Positions 1-8,236 of a DNA stretch of 64,000 nucleotides are shown piece after piece. Made by a program: the position numbers and the translations under genes. The DNA is from Bacteroidales bacterium UBA6851. Its GTDB lineage: Bacteria; Bacteroidota; Bacteroidia; Bacteroidales; UBA932. Position 1 is the first letter of the stretch. Each line of letters starts with the position of its first letter. Below the pieces are notes generated by a model. That model was not told where the DNA came from and made no database searches. It was given only the letters and a program-made list of their open reading frames with translations. The stretch covers positions 124,001-188,000 of the forward strand of contig DKDJ01000011.1 of NCBI GenBank assembly GCA_002451795.1, in the 5' to 3' direction.

Positions 1-46
1 CGGATTCATAATCCGGAGGTCGCGGGATCGTGCCCCGCCCCCGCTA
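1..46 (+). tRNA. tRNA-Met (CAU), 3' portion, cut by window edge
   Basis: The first bases form the 3' strand side of a tRNA. The anticodon loop TTCATAA carries CAU at 7-9, flanked by U at 6 and A at 10, with a stem closing A4-T12, G3-C13, G2-C14, C1-G15. A five-base variable loop follows, then a T-arm stem GCGGG/CCCGC (22-26 with 34-38), the acceptor strand CCCCGCT (39-45) and discriminator A46. CCA is not encoded. The 5' half lies outside the window, so initiator versus elongator cannot be settled; the G-C pairs at stem positions 29-30 and a C-rich acceptor strand would fit an initiator, but the third pair is A-T. Confidence 0.85.
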
Positions 47-298
47 CGAAAACTTTTTTAATCATACTCATTGGTTCCGGCGCATATTATGCGACGGTTT
101 TTTATTTTATTATATGGCTGATTCGTGGGCATGATTGAAGTTTGGGCGTTTTTGTGTGATCGCATCGGGAGGAAAGAACAAAGGACTTGACAGAATCGGC
201 AATTATTATTACATTCGCGGAGTATGTTAGGTCTGCGGAGTAGGCTCAGATAGTCTCTCCAGTAGCCTTGCAGAGCGCGTGCCTTGTATATACGTACC
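47..298. other. Intergenic stretch with no recognised gene
   Basis: Between the tRNA and the NlpC/P60 gene there are about 300 bases. I see no ORF with a plausible ribosome binding site, no convincing hairpin terminator and no RNA family that I recognise. The only readable signal is the promoter-like element at its downstream end. Confidence 0.4.
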
Positions 299-306
299 TA
301 TATTTG
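299..306 (+). promoter_or_regulatory. Putative -7 element for the NlpC/P60 gene
   Basis: TATATTTG matches the Bacteroidales -7 consensus TAnnTTTG and lies about 40 bases before the ATG at 347. No well-spaced -33 TTG was found. Confidence 0.4.
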
Positions 307-346
307 TGCCTATATAATTAATGTCTTTTACTCATAGTTGAATTCT

Positions 347-1483
347 ATGACGAGCAGAATACTCAAATTATTTTTCATTGTATGCTTGCTCCCTTTTGTC
401 TGGCATACGGTACATGCTTCTACGAGCTATGATTACTTAGCCCGTTGCGCCTCGGTAACTATCGCCGAAAGTTCTCGGGAAGAGGTGAGTGCGCCCTTCA
501 TTCTGACGGATGACTACGTGGAAGTGAGTCAAGACTATCGCGAAGAGCCGGTTATAACACACGAAAATACTAGTAAACGATGGGCGGTAGTGAATACTTC
601 ATCCTGCTTTCTTCGACTCAGACCGGACTATGAGTCCTCCAATGAGACGCAGTGCCTGATGGGAACGGTACTTGAGGTCATAGAATCGGATCGTTATTGG
701 CGTAAGGTCAATGCTCCATTTTATAAAAACTGCTGGACCAATGACCTTGTGCTAGCCTATATGACAGAAGAACAGAAAGATGAGTATGAGAAATCTCCGA
801 AGTGGATATGTGTAGTGGAGCACAGTCATCTTTATGCAAGTCCGGATTATCGTTCCGAGCGCGTGGGAGATTTTGAAATGTGTAACATCATCAGAAGAAA
901 CGAGTCGGAGGATGCTGCCAATGCTGGGAAGATGGCACATCAATGCAAAGCGTCCGAAAGTATAGAGGGGGCTGAGTGCGGCGTAGATAGAAGCGGATGG
1001 GTGGAAGCTATCACGGCATCAGGACAAATGGTTTGGATACCGTCTTCTGATGTTCGTAGACTCGAAGATTGGAAGGCATCGTGTGTGGCTACTCAGCAGA
1101 CCCTTGTGCAGGCAGCAAGACGTTTTGTAGGGACTCCATACATGTGGGGAGGAAACACGGTCAATTATTTTGATTGCAGTGGATTTGTGGGGTTTGTATA
1201 CAAGTTATGTGGAGTGGAACTTCCCCGCAATGCACGTGAGCAGATTGACTGTGGTACTGAAATTCCCTATGATCTGGATAAGTTGAGACCAGGGGACTTG
1301 ATTTTCTATGGCAGAAAAGCCACATCTTCAAGACCGCGCTCTGTGACACATGTTGCTATGTATATTGGTGAGGGATGTATTATTCATTCTTCCCAATTGG
1401 TCAGAATCAGTTCAATCGTTCCTGGAACGCCTGACTACTACGAGAAAGAAGTCGTGGGGGTTAGAAGGATAGTCGGCATGTAA
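347..1483 (+). CDS. Secreted NlpC/P60 cysteine peptidase with SH3-like domains
   Basis: This is a predicted cell-wall endopeptidase that cleaves peptidoglycan stem peptides in the periplasm. From the ATG at 347 it has 378 residues. Residues 1-25 form a signal peptide (basic start, then a leucine/phenylalanine-rich core). Two bacterial SH3-like segments follow at about 80-137 and 155-240, the usual substrate-positioning modules of this family. The C-terminal NlpC/P60 domain (about 250-378) shows the catalytic Cys277 in FDCSGF, His335 in THVAMY and a third polar residue, His347, in IIHSS. An upstream in-frame TTG at 338 would add three residues, but the ATG gives a cleaner signal peptide. The gene stands alone, ahead of other envelope genes. 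Family assignment is secure; the exact bond cleaved is not shown by the sequence. Confidence 0.9.
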   Translation: MTSRILKLFFIVCLLPFVWHTVHASTSYDYLARCASVTIAESSREEVSAPFILTDDYVEVSQDYREEPVITHENTSKRWAVVNTSSCFLRLRPDYESSNETQCLMGTVLEVIESDRYWRKVNAPFYKNCWTNDLVLAYMTEEQKDEYEKSPKWICVVEHSHLYASPDYRSERVGDFEMCNIIRRNESEDAANAGKMAHQCKASESIEGAECGVDRSGWVEAITASGQMVWIPSSDVRRLEDWKASCVATQQTLVQAARRFVGTPYMWGGNTVNYFDCSGFVGFVYKLCGVELPRNAREQIDCGTEIPYDLDKLRPGDLIFYGRKATSSRPRSVTHVAMYIGEGCIIHSSQLVRISSIVPGTPDYYEKEVVGVRRIVGM

Positions 1484-1565
1484 TTGGGTTTAAGTCTGCC
1501 TCATGAGGAAGTGGAGAATGTTCTCGTAAATACTTACTTGGTAAAGATATGTCCGAAAAAAGTCG

Positions 1566-1573
1566 TATATTTG
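1566..1573 (+). promoter_or_regulatory. Putative -7 element for the 93-aa gene and dacB
   Basis: TATATTTG fits TAnnTTTG and lies 27 bases before the ATG at 1601. A TTG occurs at 1538-1540, but the spacing of 25 is longer than usual. Confidence 0.45.
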
Positions 1574-1600
1574 CCCAAAGAAACTAAAAATTAGTGAGAT

Positions 1601-1882
1601 ATGAATCTTAGAGACATCAAGAAGGACATTGAGTATGTTCTTGGAGCATTTATAGAGGACTGCACCGTAGTTGCCACAGTCAACGATAAAGTGCAGGATA
1701 GTGCTGCAGCTGAGCTTATGGAGGAGGCTATCAATCTCTACAATGAGCTTAGAGATAAGGCTGGTGCAAGAGTTGAGGGCCCGAAGAAGCCTTACTACAA
1801 TGCTCTTCGCAAGGAAGTTCTTACCAAAACTGATGCTCTTTACGAGAAGTTGAGCGCTGCTGTGAAAGAAGCGGTCAAATGA
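1601..1882 (+). CDS. Small, probably all-helical protein upstream of PBP4
   Basis: This gene encodes 93 residues with no signal peptide, no membrane segment and no cysteine apart from one near residue 20. The composition (Lys/Glu/Ala-rich, heptad-like spacing of Leu/Ala/Val) suggests two or three helices in the cytoplasm. It does not show a catalytic motif and I cannot assign a function. It has its own promoter-like element, and its stop codon overlaps the dacB start by four bases (ATGA at 1879), which implies translational coupling. A role linked to cell-wall remodelling is only an inference from that coupling. A nucleoid or housekeeping role is equally possible. Confidence 0.75.
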   Translation: MNLRDIKKDIEYVLGAFIEDCTVVATVNDKVQDSAAAELMEEAINLYNELRDKAGARVEGPKKPYYNALRKEVLTKTDALYEKLSAAVKEAVK

Positions 1883-3429
1883 GAGTATTTCAGAGATTGA
1901 CTTCAGTCGCGCTTCTCCTTTTAGGATGGAGCGCGATTGTTGGTATTGTCCCGTGTATGGCTCAGAAGCCTTCGCCAGGGAGAAAAGCAGATGAGGCTGT
2001 CAGGAAAATCTGTTCCCGTCAGCCGCTCTCATCGTCAGTGGTAGGGGTATTTGCTATGACTATGGATGGCGATACACTGGTCAATATCAACCGGAAATTA
2101 AAACTTGTGCCAGCCTCTAACGTCAAGTTGATTACCACAGGACTTGCATTGTGCCAGCTTGGTGCGGACTTCCGTTTCGAAACCAGTATTGCCTATACAG
2201 GGGGTATAAAAGACGGGGTTTTGAAGGGAGATGTCTACATCATCGGCGGTGGAGATCCGACTACTGGGGCCAATGTGCCAATAGTTTCTCAGGTGACCAA
2301 TACATTCGCCAAATGGAAACAATTTCTTGCTGATGCAGGAATCCGTACTATCGAAGGACGGGTTATCGGTGATCCTCGTTTCTTTTCCGGTACCACTTCG
2401 GAGAATCTTGGATGGACATATGATGATCTCGGAACCAACTACGGAGCCGGAAGCACAGGCCTCAATTTCTTCGAGAATGCCCAGAACTTTGCGGTTGTCC
2501 CGGGAGCTAAGACCGGAGATAGCCCGAAAATCAGCCCGCGTTACCCACAGACACCATGGATGGAATATGCCAATCTTGCTGTCACTGGCGATGCTCGTAC
2601 TGCCAATACCCTGTACTACATTAACACCCCGCTATCGCCACAGGCCATGTTCGCCGGTTCGTTCCCGGTGGACAGGAAAGGCTATACGCTTGAGTGTTCT
2701 AATAGATTCCCGTCTCTGACTTGTGCTGTGTATTTCAGGAACTATCTCATTTCCAATGGAATAGAAGTGGAGGGTGAAGCGGCGGATATTGTATCCTCAG
2801 GTGTTGTACGCGAGTTGCCTGATATGACTCTTTCAGGGCAAGCAATGCCTTTGGCAAAACTGAAGATTCTTGGCTCTACATATTCTCCGACGCTCTTCGA
2901 TATAGTGGCTCAGACCAACTTCGAGAGTGATAATTTCTTTGCGGAGACCCTTTTCAAGATGATGTCACGAAAGCGCTATGGGCTTACCGACTATGACAGT
3001 TGTGTGAAGGCGGCCAGGACTGCGCTTGAAGAGATGGGACTTGCAACCAAAGGAGTATGTCAGATTTTTGATGGCAGTGGTCTGTCTCGCAAGAATTATG
3101 TCTCGGCGGAGTTTTTCGTTAGTTTCCTGCGCGCTATGAATTGTACTGAAGTGGGGGATATGTATCGTCGTTCTCTACCTTCTCCAGGTAAGCACGGCAC
3201 ACTCGAGTACATGTTTTCTAAGGAGAGTGCGGCTTTCCGTTCTCGAATTTTTATGAAGAGCGGTTCGATGAATGGGGTGCGATGCTATAGTGGGTATATT
3301 CTCCCGGAGAGCGGTGATTCTCAGAAAACGATAGTGTTTTCTCTGCTTACCAACAATGTCGTGGCGGACTCATGGATGGTAAATCCCTCAATTGACGGCA
3401 TTATCAAGGCTTTGGCTGCGGAAAATTGA
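1879..3429 (+). CDS. dacB: D-alanyl-D-alanine carboxypeptidase/endopeptidase, PBP4 type (peptidase S13)
   Basis: PBP4-type enzymes trim or cut peptidoglycan cross-links in the periplasm. The 516 residues start with a signal peptide (about 1-28, ending near CMAQ). The three penicillin-binding motifs are all present: S80-NVK83 (SxxK with nucleophile Ser80), S350-DN352 (SxN), and K460-SG462 (KTG variant KSG). The long segment between motifs one and two is typical of S13 enzymes, which have inserted domains, and the length matches the family. It overlaps the preceding small gene by four bases. The PpiC-type gene follows after 40 bases with its own promoter-like element. Confidence 0.95.
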   Translation: MRVFQRLTSVALLLLGWSAIVGIVPCMAQKPSPGRKADEAVRKICSRQPLSSSVVGVFAMTMDGDTLVNINRKLKLVPASNVKLITTGLALCQLGADFRFETSIAYTGGIKDGVLKGDVYIIGGGDPTTGANVPIVSQVTNTFAKWKQFLADAGIRTIEGRVIGDPRFFSGTTSENLGWTYDDLGTNYGAGSTGLNFFENAQNFAVVPGAKTGDSPKISPRYPQTPWMEYANLAVTGDARTANTLYYINTPLSPQAMFAGSFPVDRKGYTLECSNRFPSLTCAVYFRNYLISNGIEVEGEAADIVSSGVVRELPDMTLSGQAMPLAKLKILGSTYSPTLFDIVAQTNFESDNFFAETLFKMMSRKRYGLTDYDSCVKAARTALEEMGLATKGVCQIFDGSGLSRKNYVSAEFFVSFLRAMNCTEVGDMYRRSLPSPGKHGTLEYMFSKESAAFRSRIFMKSGSMNGVRCYSGYILPESGDSQKTIVFSLLTNNVVADSWMVNPSIDGIIKALAAEN

Positions 3430-3440
3430 AAACTGTTTCT

Positions 3441-3448
3441 TATTTTTG
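3441..3448 (+). promoter_or_regulatory. Putative -7 element for the PpiC/SurA/OstA genes
   Basis: TATTTTTG fits TAnnTTTG and lies 21 bases before the ATG at 3470. Confidence 0.4.
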
Positions 3449-3469
3449 TAATTCGGACTTGTATACAGT

Positions 3470-4327
3470 ATGAGAAAAGTGGTCATATCGCTATCTATGT
3501 GCGTTCTGGTTGTTCTGGCCGGAGCCTGCACTTTGGTGTCCAATATGGTACACGATGATGAGGTGGTGGCAAGGGTAGGTAAGGACAAACTCTACAAGTC
3601 GGATCTCGAGAAGGTGATTCCCGATATGATTTCTCCTGAAGATAGCACCAGCTTGGCGGCACGCTATATAAACTCATGGGCTATGGATAGGCTCTATAGC
3701 GCTGTGGCTGGAAGAGAACTTTCCAAGGCTGAGATAGATGTGTCGGAGGAGTTGGAAGAGTATAGGCTCTCGCTTGTGAAATACCGCTACGAGCAGAGGT
3801 ACATTGCGGATAGGCTTGATACACTTGTTACAGATGAGCAGATCGCAGATTACTATGGAGATCATCAGGCCGATTTTGTGCTAACCAGACCGGTGCTCAA
3901 AGTTAGATTCATTGACATTATGAGGGATTCGAAGTATGTCAGCGAGACGCTCAGGCTTATTCGTAAGGATGATTATCAGTCCCTTCAGCAGCTTGATACC
4001 ATCGCTAAGACAGCTGCGCTCAAATACTTTGATGCTTCGGATAGTTGGATGGATGCGGCAGAGCTTGCTTCAGAGTTTGGACTTGACTGGAAGGATCTGA
4101 TGTCCATGCAGAGAGATGATATGATAAAATATGAGCCGAAAGATAGGGGGGATGTGATGGTGGCATACATATACGATGTTGTGAAGAGCGGAGCGGCTCC
4201 GGTGGAATATGTCACGCCGTCCATTAGGGACATAATAATCAGTGACAGAAAACACGAGCTTGTGAAGGGTTTGGAACAGGACTTGCTTGATCGTGCGCTT
4301 GAAAGCAAGGAATTTGAGATATATTAG
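3470..4327 (+). CDS. SurA/PpiC-like periplasmic chaperone lipoprotein
   Basis: The 285-residue product has a lipoprotein signal (lipobox LAGAC, acylated Cys near residue 20) followed by a SurA-N-like helical region with the VARVGKDKLYKSDLE pattern seen at the start of SurA-type chaperones. A degenerate parvulin-like middle part runs from about 120 to 250 (VTDEQIADYYGDHQADFVL opening). The usual parvulin active-site residues are not obvious, so it may be a holdase rather than an isomerase. It lies directly upstream of a two-parvulin SurA homologue and an OstA-like gene, so a role in outer-membrane protein or LPS-machinery folding is the best inference. Confidence 0.75.
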   Translation: MRKVVISLSMCVLVVLAGACTLVSNMVHDDEVVARVGKDKLYKSDLEKVIPDMISPEDSTSLAARYINSWAMDRLYSAVAGRELSKAEIDVSEELEEYRLSLVKYRYEQRYIADRLDTLVTDEQIADYYGDHQADFVLTRPVLKVRFIDIMRDSKYVSETLRLIRKDDYQSLQQLDTIAKTAALKYFDASDSWMDAAELASEFGLDWKDLMSMQRDDMIKYEPKDRGDVMVAYIYDVVKSGAAPVEYVTPSIRDIIISDRKHELVKGLEQDLLDRALESKEFEIY

Positions 4328-4331
4328 ACAG

Positions 4332-5717
4332 ATGATGAAAAAGCACATAGGATACGTCGCCGCTGTGGTGACACTTTTGGGCGCATGCTTCACGGCCTCA
4401 GCCCAGAGATACAAGAATGTGATTGACAAGTCCATCGCCGTGGTAGGCGGTGAGGTTATCACCCTTTCCGACTTGGAATCACAGGTAAAGCTTGATGGCG
4501 GGTACGGAAGTTCCGCTTCAGACAAGGCATTAAGATGTGAGATGCTGGAGAGGATGATGGAGTCCAAGCTCCTTCTCAATCAGGCGCGTATTGACTCCCT
4601 CACGTTCAATGCCGATGTCGTGAACGCTGAGTTGACTCAGCGTATTGATATGCTCAGGACTAATCTTGGCGGCGACGAAGAGGTAGAGAAGGCATTCGGA
4701 AAGCCTATGTATAAGCTTCGTGAAGAGTGGCAGAGGCAGCTTCAGGAGCAGTCCCTCACCCAGAGTGAGCAGAGCAGCATTGCATCAACTGTCCCTGATA
4801 TGACTCCTTACGACATCAAGCAATATCTTGATACTGCAGATGTCTCTACGCTCCCTCTGATTCCAGCCAAATACCAGATGAGTCAGATATGTGTTTATCC
4901 TGATCGTGAGGCTGCGGCAGTGGCCGTAAGAGAAAGACTGCTATCTATCCGCGAGAGGATTATCAACGGGGAGAAATTCTCTACCCTTGCGAGACTCTAT
5001 TCAGAGGACCCGGGGAGTGCAAGAAAAGGAGGTGAGCTCGGTATGTCGTCCAAGAGCATCTTCTGGCCGGCCTTCTCGGATGCAGCCATGTCTCTCAAAC
5101 CCGGGACCGTTTCCCAGATAGTGGAGACTCCAGATGGATATCACATCATAGAGGTTATAGAGAAGAAAGGTGATATGTTCAATGCCCGACATATTCTCAT
5201 TCGTCCTCAATATACGTTAGAAGATAGGGAAAAGGCTTTCCATAAACTAGACAGCATTCGCACCCAGATAATGGACAGTACTGTTACATTCGAGATGGCT
5301 GCACGATTCTATTCAGAAGACCCTGCTACTCGTACCAATGGCGGGCAGATGTCTGATCCTAATACAGGCTCCTCATATTTCGAGGTAGACCAACTTAAGC
5401 CTCAAGATTATGCTGCCGTCAGGGATCTTCAGCCGGGACAGATATCCGAGCCTATTGAGTCACTTGACAATGAAGGCAGGAACGGCAATACGGTATATAA
5501 GATTATCCGTCTTGACAGGATTGTTCCAGCTCATCCGGCTACTCTTGAGAGTGACTATTCCGAACTTGCCGGACTCGTGAGCAATACGCTGCAGATGAAA
5601 GCCATCAATTCATTTGTGGACGAGAAAATTAAATCGTCTTACATCGTCATTGACCCGATGTTCGGGGATTGTGATTTCAGCCGCAAGGGATGGGCAGAGA
5701 AAGTCGTAAAAGACTAA
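4332..5717 (+). CDS. surA: SurA-like periplasmic peptidyl-prolyl isomerase with two parvulin domains
   Basis: SurA chaperones outer-membrane proteins across the periplasm toward the Bam complex. The chosen ATG at 4332 (a second ATG is at 4335) gives 461 residues with a signal peptide ending at SAQ near residue 25. Next comes a SurA N-terminal domain (IAVVGGEVITLSDLE). The first parvulin domain, about 180-280, includes SEDPGSARKGGELG and DGYHIIEV. The second, about 283-400, includes ARHILIRPQ and SEDPATRTNGGQM. The length and order match the family. An in-frame start further upstream at 4287 would lie inside the preceding gene and spoil the signal peptide. It begins four bases after the upstream stop and overlaps the OstA-like gene by 28 bases, so the three genes are very likely one transcript. 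Confidence 0.9.
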   Translation: MMKKHIGYVAAVVTLLGACFTASAQRYKNVIDKSIAVVGGEVITLSDLESQVKLDGGYGSSASDKALRCEMLERMMESKLLLNQARIDSLTFNADVVNAELTQRIDMLRTNLGGDEEVEKAFGKPMYKLREEWQRQLQEQSLTQSEQSSIASTVPDMTPYDIKQYLDTADVSTLPLIPAKYQMSQICVYPDREAAAVAVRERLLSIRERIINGEKFSTLARLYSEDPGSARKGGELGMSSKSIFWPAFSDAAMSLKPGTVSQIVETPDGYHIIEVIEKKGDMFNARHILIRPQYTLEDREKAFHKLDSIRTQIMDSTVTFEMAARFYSEDPATRTNGGQMSDPNTGSSYFEVDQLKPQDYAAVRDLQPGQISEPIESLDNEGRNGNTVYKIIRLDRIVPAHPATLESDYSELAGLVSNTLQMKAINSFVDEKIKSSYIVIDPMFGDCDFSRKGWAEKVVKD

Positions 5718-8158
5718 GTCTGGCTTTAGCCCTGCTTCTGGCGTTGCCAGGAATCGTCTCTGCTCAGAAAAAGGAGCAGAGCGATTCGCTTGTGCGCCTT
5801 ATGAGCGCCGATTATATCGAGCAGGTGGAGTCGGGAGATGACCTTGTGCGAAAGGCCATGAAGCCTGTATTCTTACACAACGGTACATATCTTCAGAGTG
5901 ACTCCGCCGTTTGGAGCCAGAACGCCAAAATTATCAATTTCTTCGGAAATGTCAGCCTTATTCAAGGAGATGCCGAGCTCACGAGCGAGAGTCTTGACTA
6001 TCTGATAGATGAGAACCTTGCCAGGTTCAGAGGCTCCGTGGTTCAGTTGCGCAACAAAGAGGATAATATTCTCCGTACCCGCACTCTCGATTATAACACC
6101 AAAGACAGTCTTGCTATCTTTGAGGGGGGCGCTGCCATGCGCAGTTCCGATGGCCAGATTATTGAGAGTAATTATGGTACGTATTCCAATGCTCTGGCGC
6201 TATTTACCTTCCGGGACGATGTCGACATGTACACGGACTCGGTGTTTGTAAAGACTTCCGAACTTGAATACGACTCGCGTAGGGAGGAGGCTCTGTTCAA
6301 GGTGCCTATTGATTTCTGGAAGGAGGATAATATGCTTTCCGCCCAGAGCGGATGGTACCTTCGTCCGCAAGAGACTTTTTTCTTTACTGGAGACGTTCAT
6401 GCGCTTACTCCCACTCAGGAGACATGGGGAGATACTCTGTATTTTCATCGGAATACCAACAATATCCTGATGCTTGGCCATGTGCAGCTCCAGGATAGTA
6501 CAAGAAATGTAGCATCCGTCTCGGAAGTTCTTGACTATCGCGACAGCACATCCATGCTGACGTTAAGCCGTGATGCTGCGGTTGCATTCTGGGAAGAGAA
6601 AGAGGATAGGGTAGACACTACCTATTGTGGTGCGGATACCCTCGTATACTACACATTAAGGCGGTGCGATATACCTGAGAGTGAGGTAGCCTCCGCGCAG
6701 AAGCGACGTGACGCCATCACTGGGGACCCTGTTACCGAATTCCGTAGGAGGGCATCGAAAGCAGCGGAGCAGAAACGCAATAACGAGTTAAGTGCAGGCA
6801 GAGGCTCCGGTATATTGAGTTCACCGCAAAAGTCTTCCGGAAAGAGTACTCCTTCAGAGAAACCTGAAACTATGCCAGCATCCAGACCAGACAGTCTGGG
6901 AACAGCGCCTTCAGATTCTCTTGTGGTGACTTCACCTGGTGACTCGCTTGCGATGGTGTCGTCTTCGGACTCTCTTGCTGTGGATATGGTGAAGCCTGAC
7001 ACCACTGCAGTCGGCTTTATGTATGGCAAGGGAAGCGTTAAGATTTTCCGTGAGGATATGCAGGTGGTATGCGATTCGGTGCGCTTCAATGAACTGGACT
7101 CCATAGCCAGATTCCATATTGATCCGATAGTATGGAACGAAGGCAAGCGACAATATACATCTGACAGTCTGTTTGTTCTTGTGGGAAAGGATAAGATAGA
7201 GCGGGCGAGCCTGATGTCCAATGCTTTTATAGCAGCCCAGGAGGATAGCCTATGTTTTGATCAGATACGCTCTACTGAGGTCATGGCCTTCTTCGGTGAC
7301 AATGCCGAACTTGAGCGCTTTGATGCTCTTGGCGGAGTGAACTGTATTTTCTACATGGAGGAGAATGGTGTGCTTGCCACCATTGACAGGATAGAGGGAA
7401 AGATGATGTCGGCTACGCTTTCAGAAGGGCAGTTGGATAGGGTATATTATTTTGATCAGATAAAGAATAACCTCTATCCGGTCGCGCAGACGGCTTCGTC
7501 AGAGCGCATTCTCAAGGGATTCTCATGGCATCCGGAGCTCAAGCCTACCGGGAAGAATGATATCACTAGCCTGGAACTCAGGCTCTCGTCCAGAAGCGAG
7601 ATGGAGAGGCGTCCTCGACCGAAATTCGTGCAGACAGATATCTATTTTCCGGGATACATGGAGTCTCTCAGAGAGCAGCTTGCAAGAGCAAGGGTGAAGA
7701 AAACTGCCCGTGCCGATTCGGGAACCGACTCTTTGAAGGTGGCTTCGGACAGTGTGTCCGTGGCTGACAGTATTCTAAGCACTAAGATGCCATACGATAG
7801 CCTCGGAAGGGATTCGCTTATGCTATCTGACAGTCTCTCGGTGTCTGCTGATACTATTAAAGTATCCAGCAGCGTTGATTCTAAGGTGAACAGGAAGGCC
7901 GAGAGGGAGGCAAAAAGGGCGGAGCGTCTGGCAAGGAGGGAGGCGAGATGGGCTGAACTTGATGCCCGAGATGCGGCCAGGGCGGAGAAGAAAAGGCTTC
8001 GTAAGGAGGAGCGTGCTCAGCGCAGGGCTCTTCGGGAGGCAGCTATCAGAGCCCGGGAGGCAGCCAAGGAGAAAGCAATTCTGGACAGATATGTGGAACT
8101 CTATCGCAATCAAAAGGAGAAATCCGAATCAGCCGTGGTGGAGGTCCCGAAAGAATAA
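5690..8158 (+). CDS. OstA/LptA-like protein with DSL-rich linkers and a charged coiled-coil tail
   Basis: OstA-fold proteins form beta-jellyroll bridges that carry LPS from inner to outer membrane. The 822 residues start with a signal peptide (cleavage after VSAQ near 26). Residues about 40-330 hold OstA-like strand repeats, such as GTYLQSDSAVWSQNAKIINF and later FFGNVSLIQGDAELTSESL. A linker of about 370-440 is rich in Asp-Ser-Leu repeats, then another OstA-like stretch follows (VKIFREDMQVVCDSVRFNELD). The C-terminal part repeats the DSL pattern (7720-7860) and ends in an Arg/Lys/Glu/Ala-rich helix from about residue 730 to 822, probably a coiled coil. Length is at the large end for the Bacteroidetes OstA-like group. 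Context with SurA supports an LPS or outer-membrane assembly role, but the tail has no assigned function. Confidence 0.8.
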   Translation: MGRESRKRLSLALALLLALPGIVSAQKKEQSDSLVRLMSADYIEQVESGDDLVRKAMKPVFLHNGTYLQSDSAVWSQNAKIINFFGNVSLIQGDAELTSESLDYLIDENLARFRGSVVQLRNKEDNILRTRTLDYNTKDSLAIFEGGAAMRSSDGQIIESNYGTYSNALALFTFRDDVDMYTDSVFVKTSELEYDSRREEALFKVPIDFWKEDNMLSAQSGWYLRPQETFFFTGDVHALTPTQETWGDTLYFHRNTNNILMLGHVQLQDSTRNVASVSEVLDYRDSTSMLTLSRDAAVAFWEEKEDRVDTTYCGADTLVYYTLRRCDIPESEVASAQKRRDAITGDPVTEFRRRASKAAEQKRNNELSAGRGSGILSSPQKSSGKSTPSEKPETMPASRPDSLGTAPSDSLVVTSPGDSLAMVSSSDSLAVDMVKPDTTAVGFMYGKGSVKIFREDMQVVCDSVRFNELDSIARFHIDPIVWNEGKRQYTSDSLFVLVGKDKIERASLMSNAFIAAQEDSLCFDQIRSTEVMAFFGDNAELERFDALGGVNCIFYMEENGVLATIDRIEGKMMSATLSEGQLDRVYYFDQIKNNLYPVAQTASSERILKGFSWHPELKPTGKNDITSLELRLSSRSEMERRPRPKFVQTDIYFPGYMESLREQLARARVKKTARADSGTDSLKVASDSVSVADSILSTKMPYDSLGRDSLMLSDSLSVSADTIKVSSSVDSKVNRKAEREAKRAERLARREARWAELDARDAARAEKKRLRKEERAQRRALREAAIRAREAAKEKAILDRYVELYRNQKEKSESAVVEVPKE

Positions 8159-8236
8159 TGCCGGAGCAATGTGCGGGAGAGGAGTTCCGCGGTCGCGCAA
8201 TGCTTCAAGATAGATACTTGCGGAACTTGAAATGCG

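Noticed and set aside
4070..4579. 169-aa minus-strand ORF across the PpiC/SurA junction
   Set aside because: Antisense to two genes with clear signal peptides and domains.
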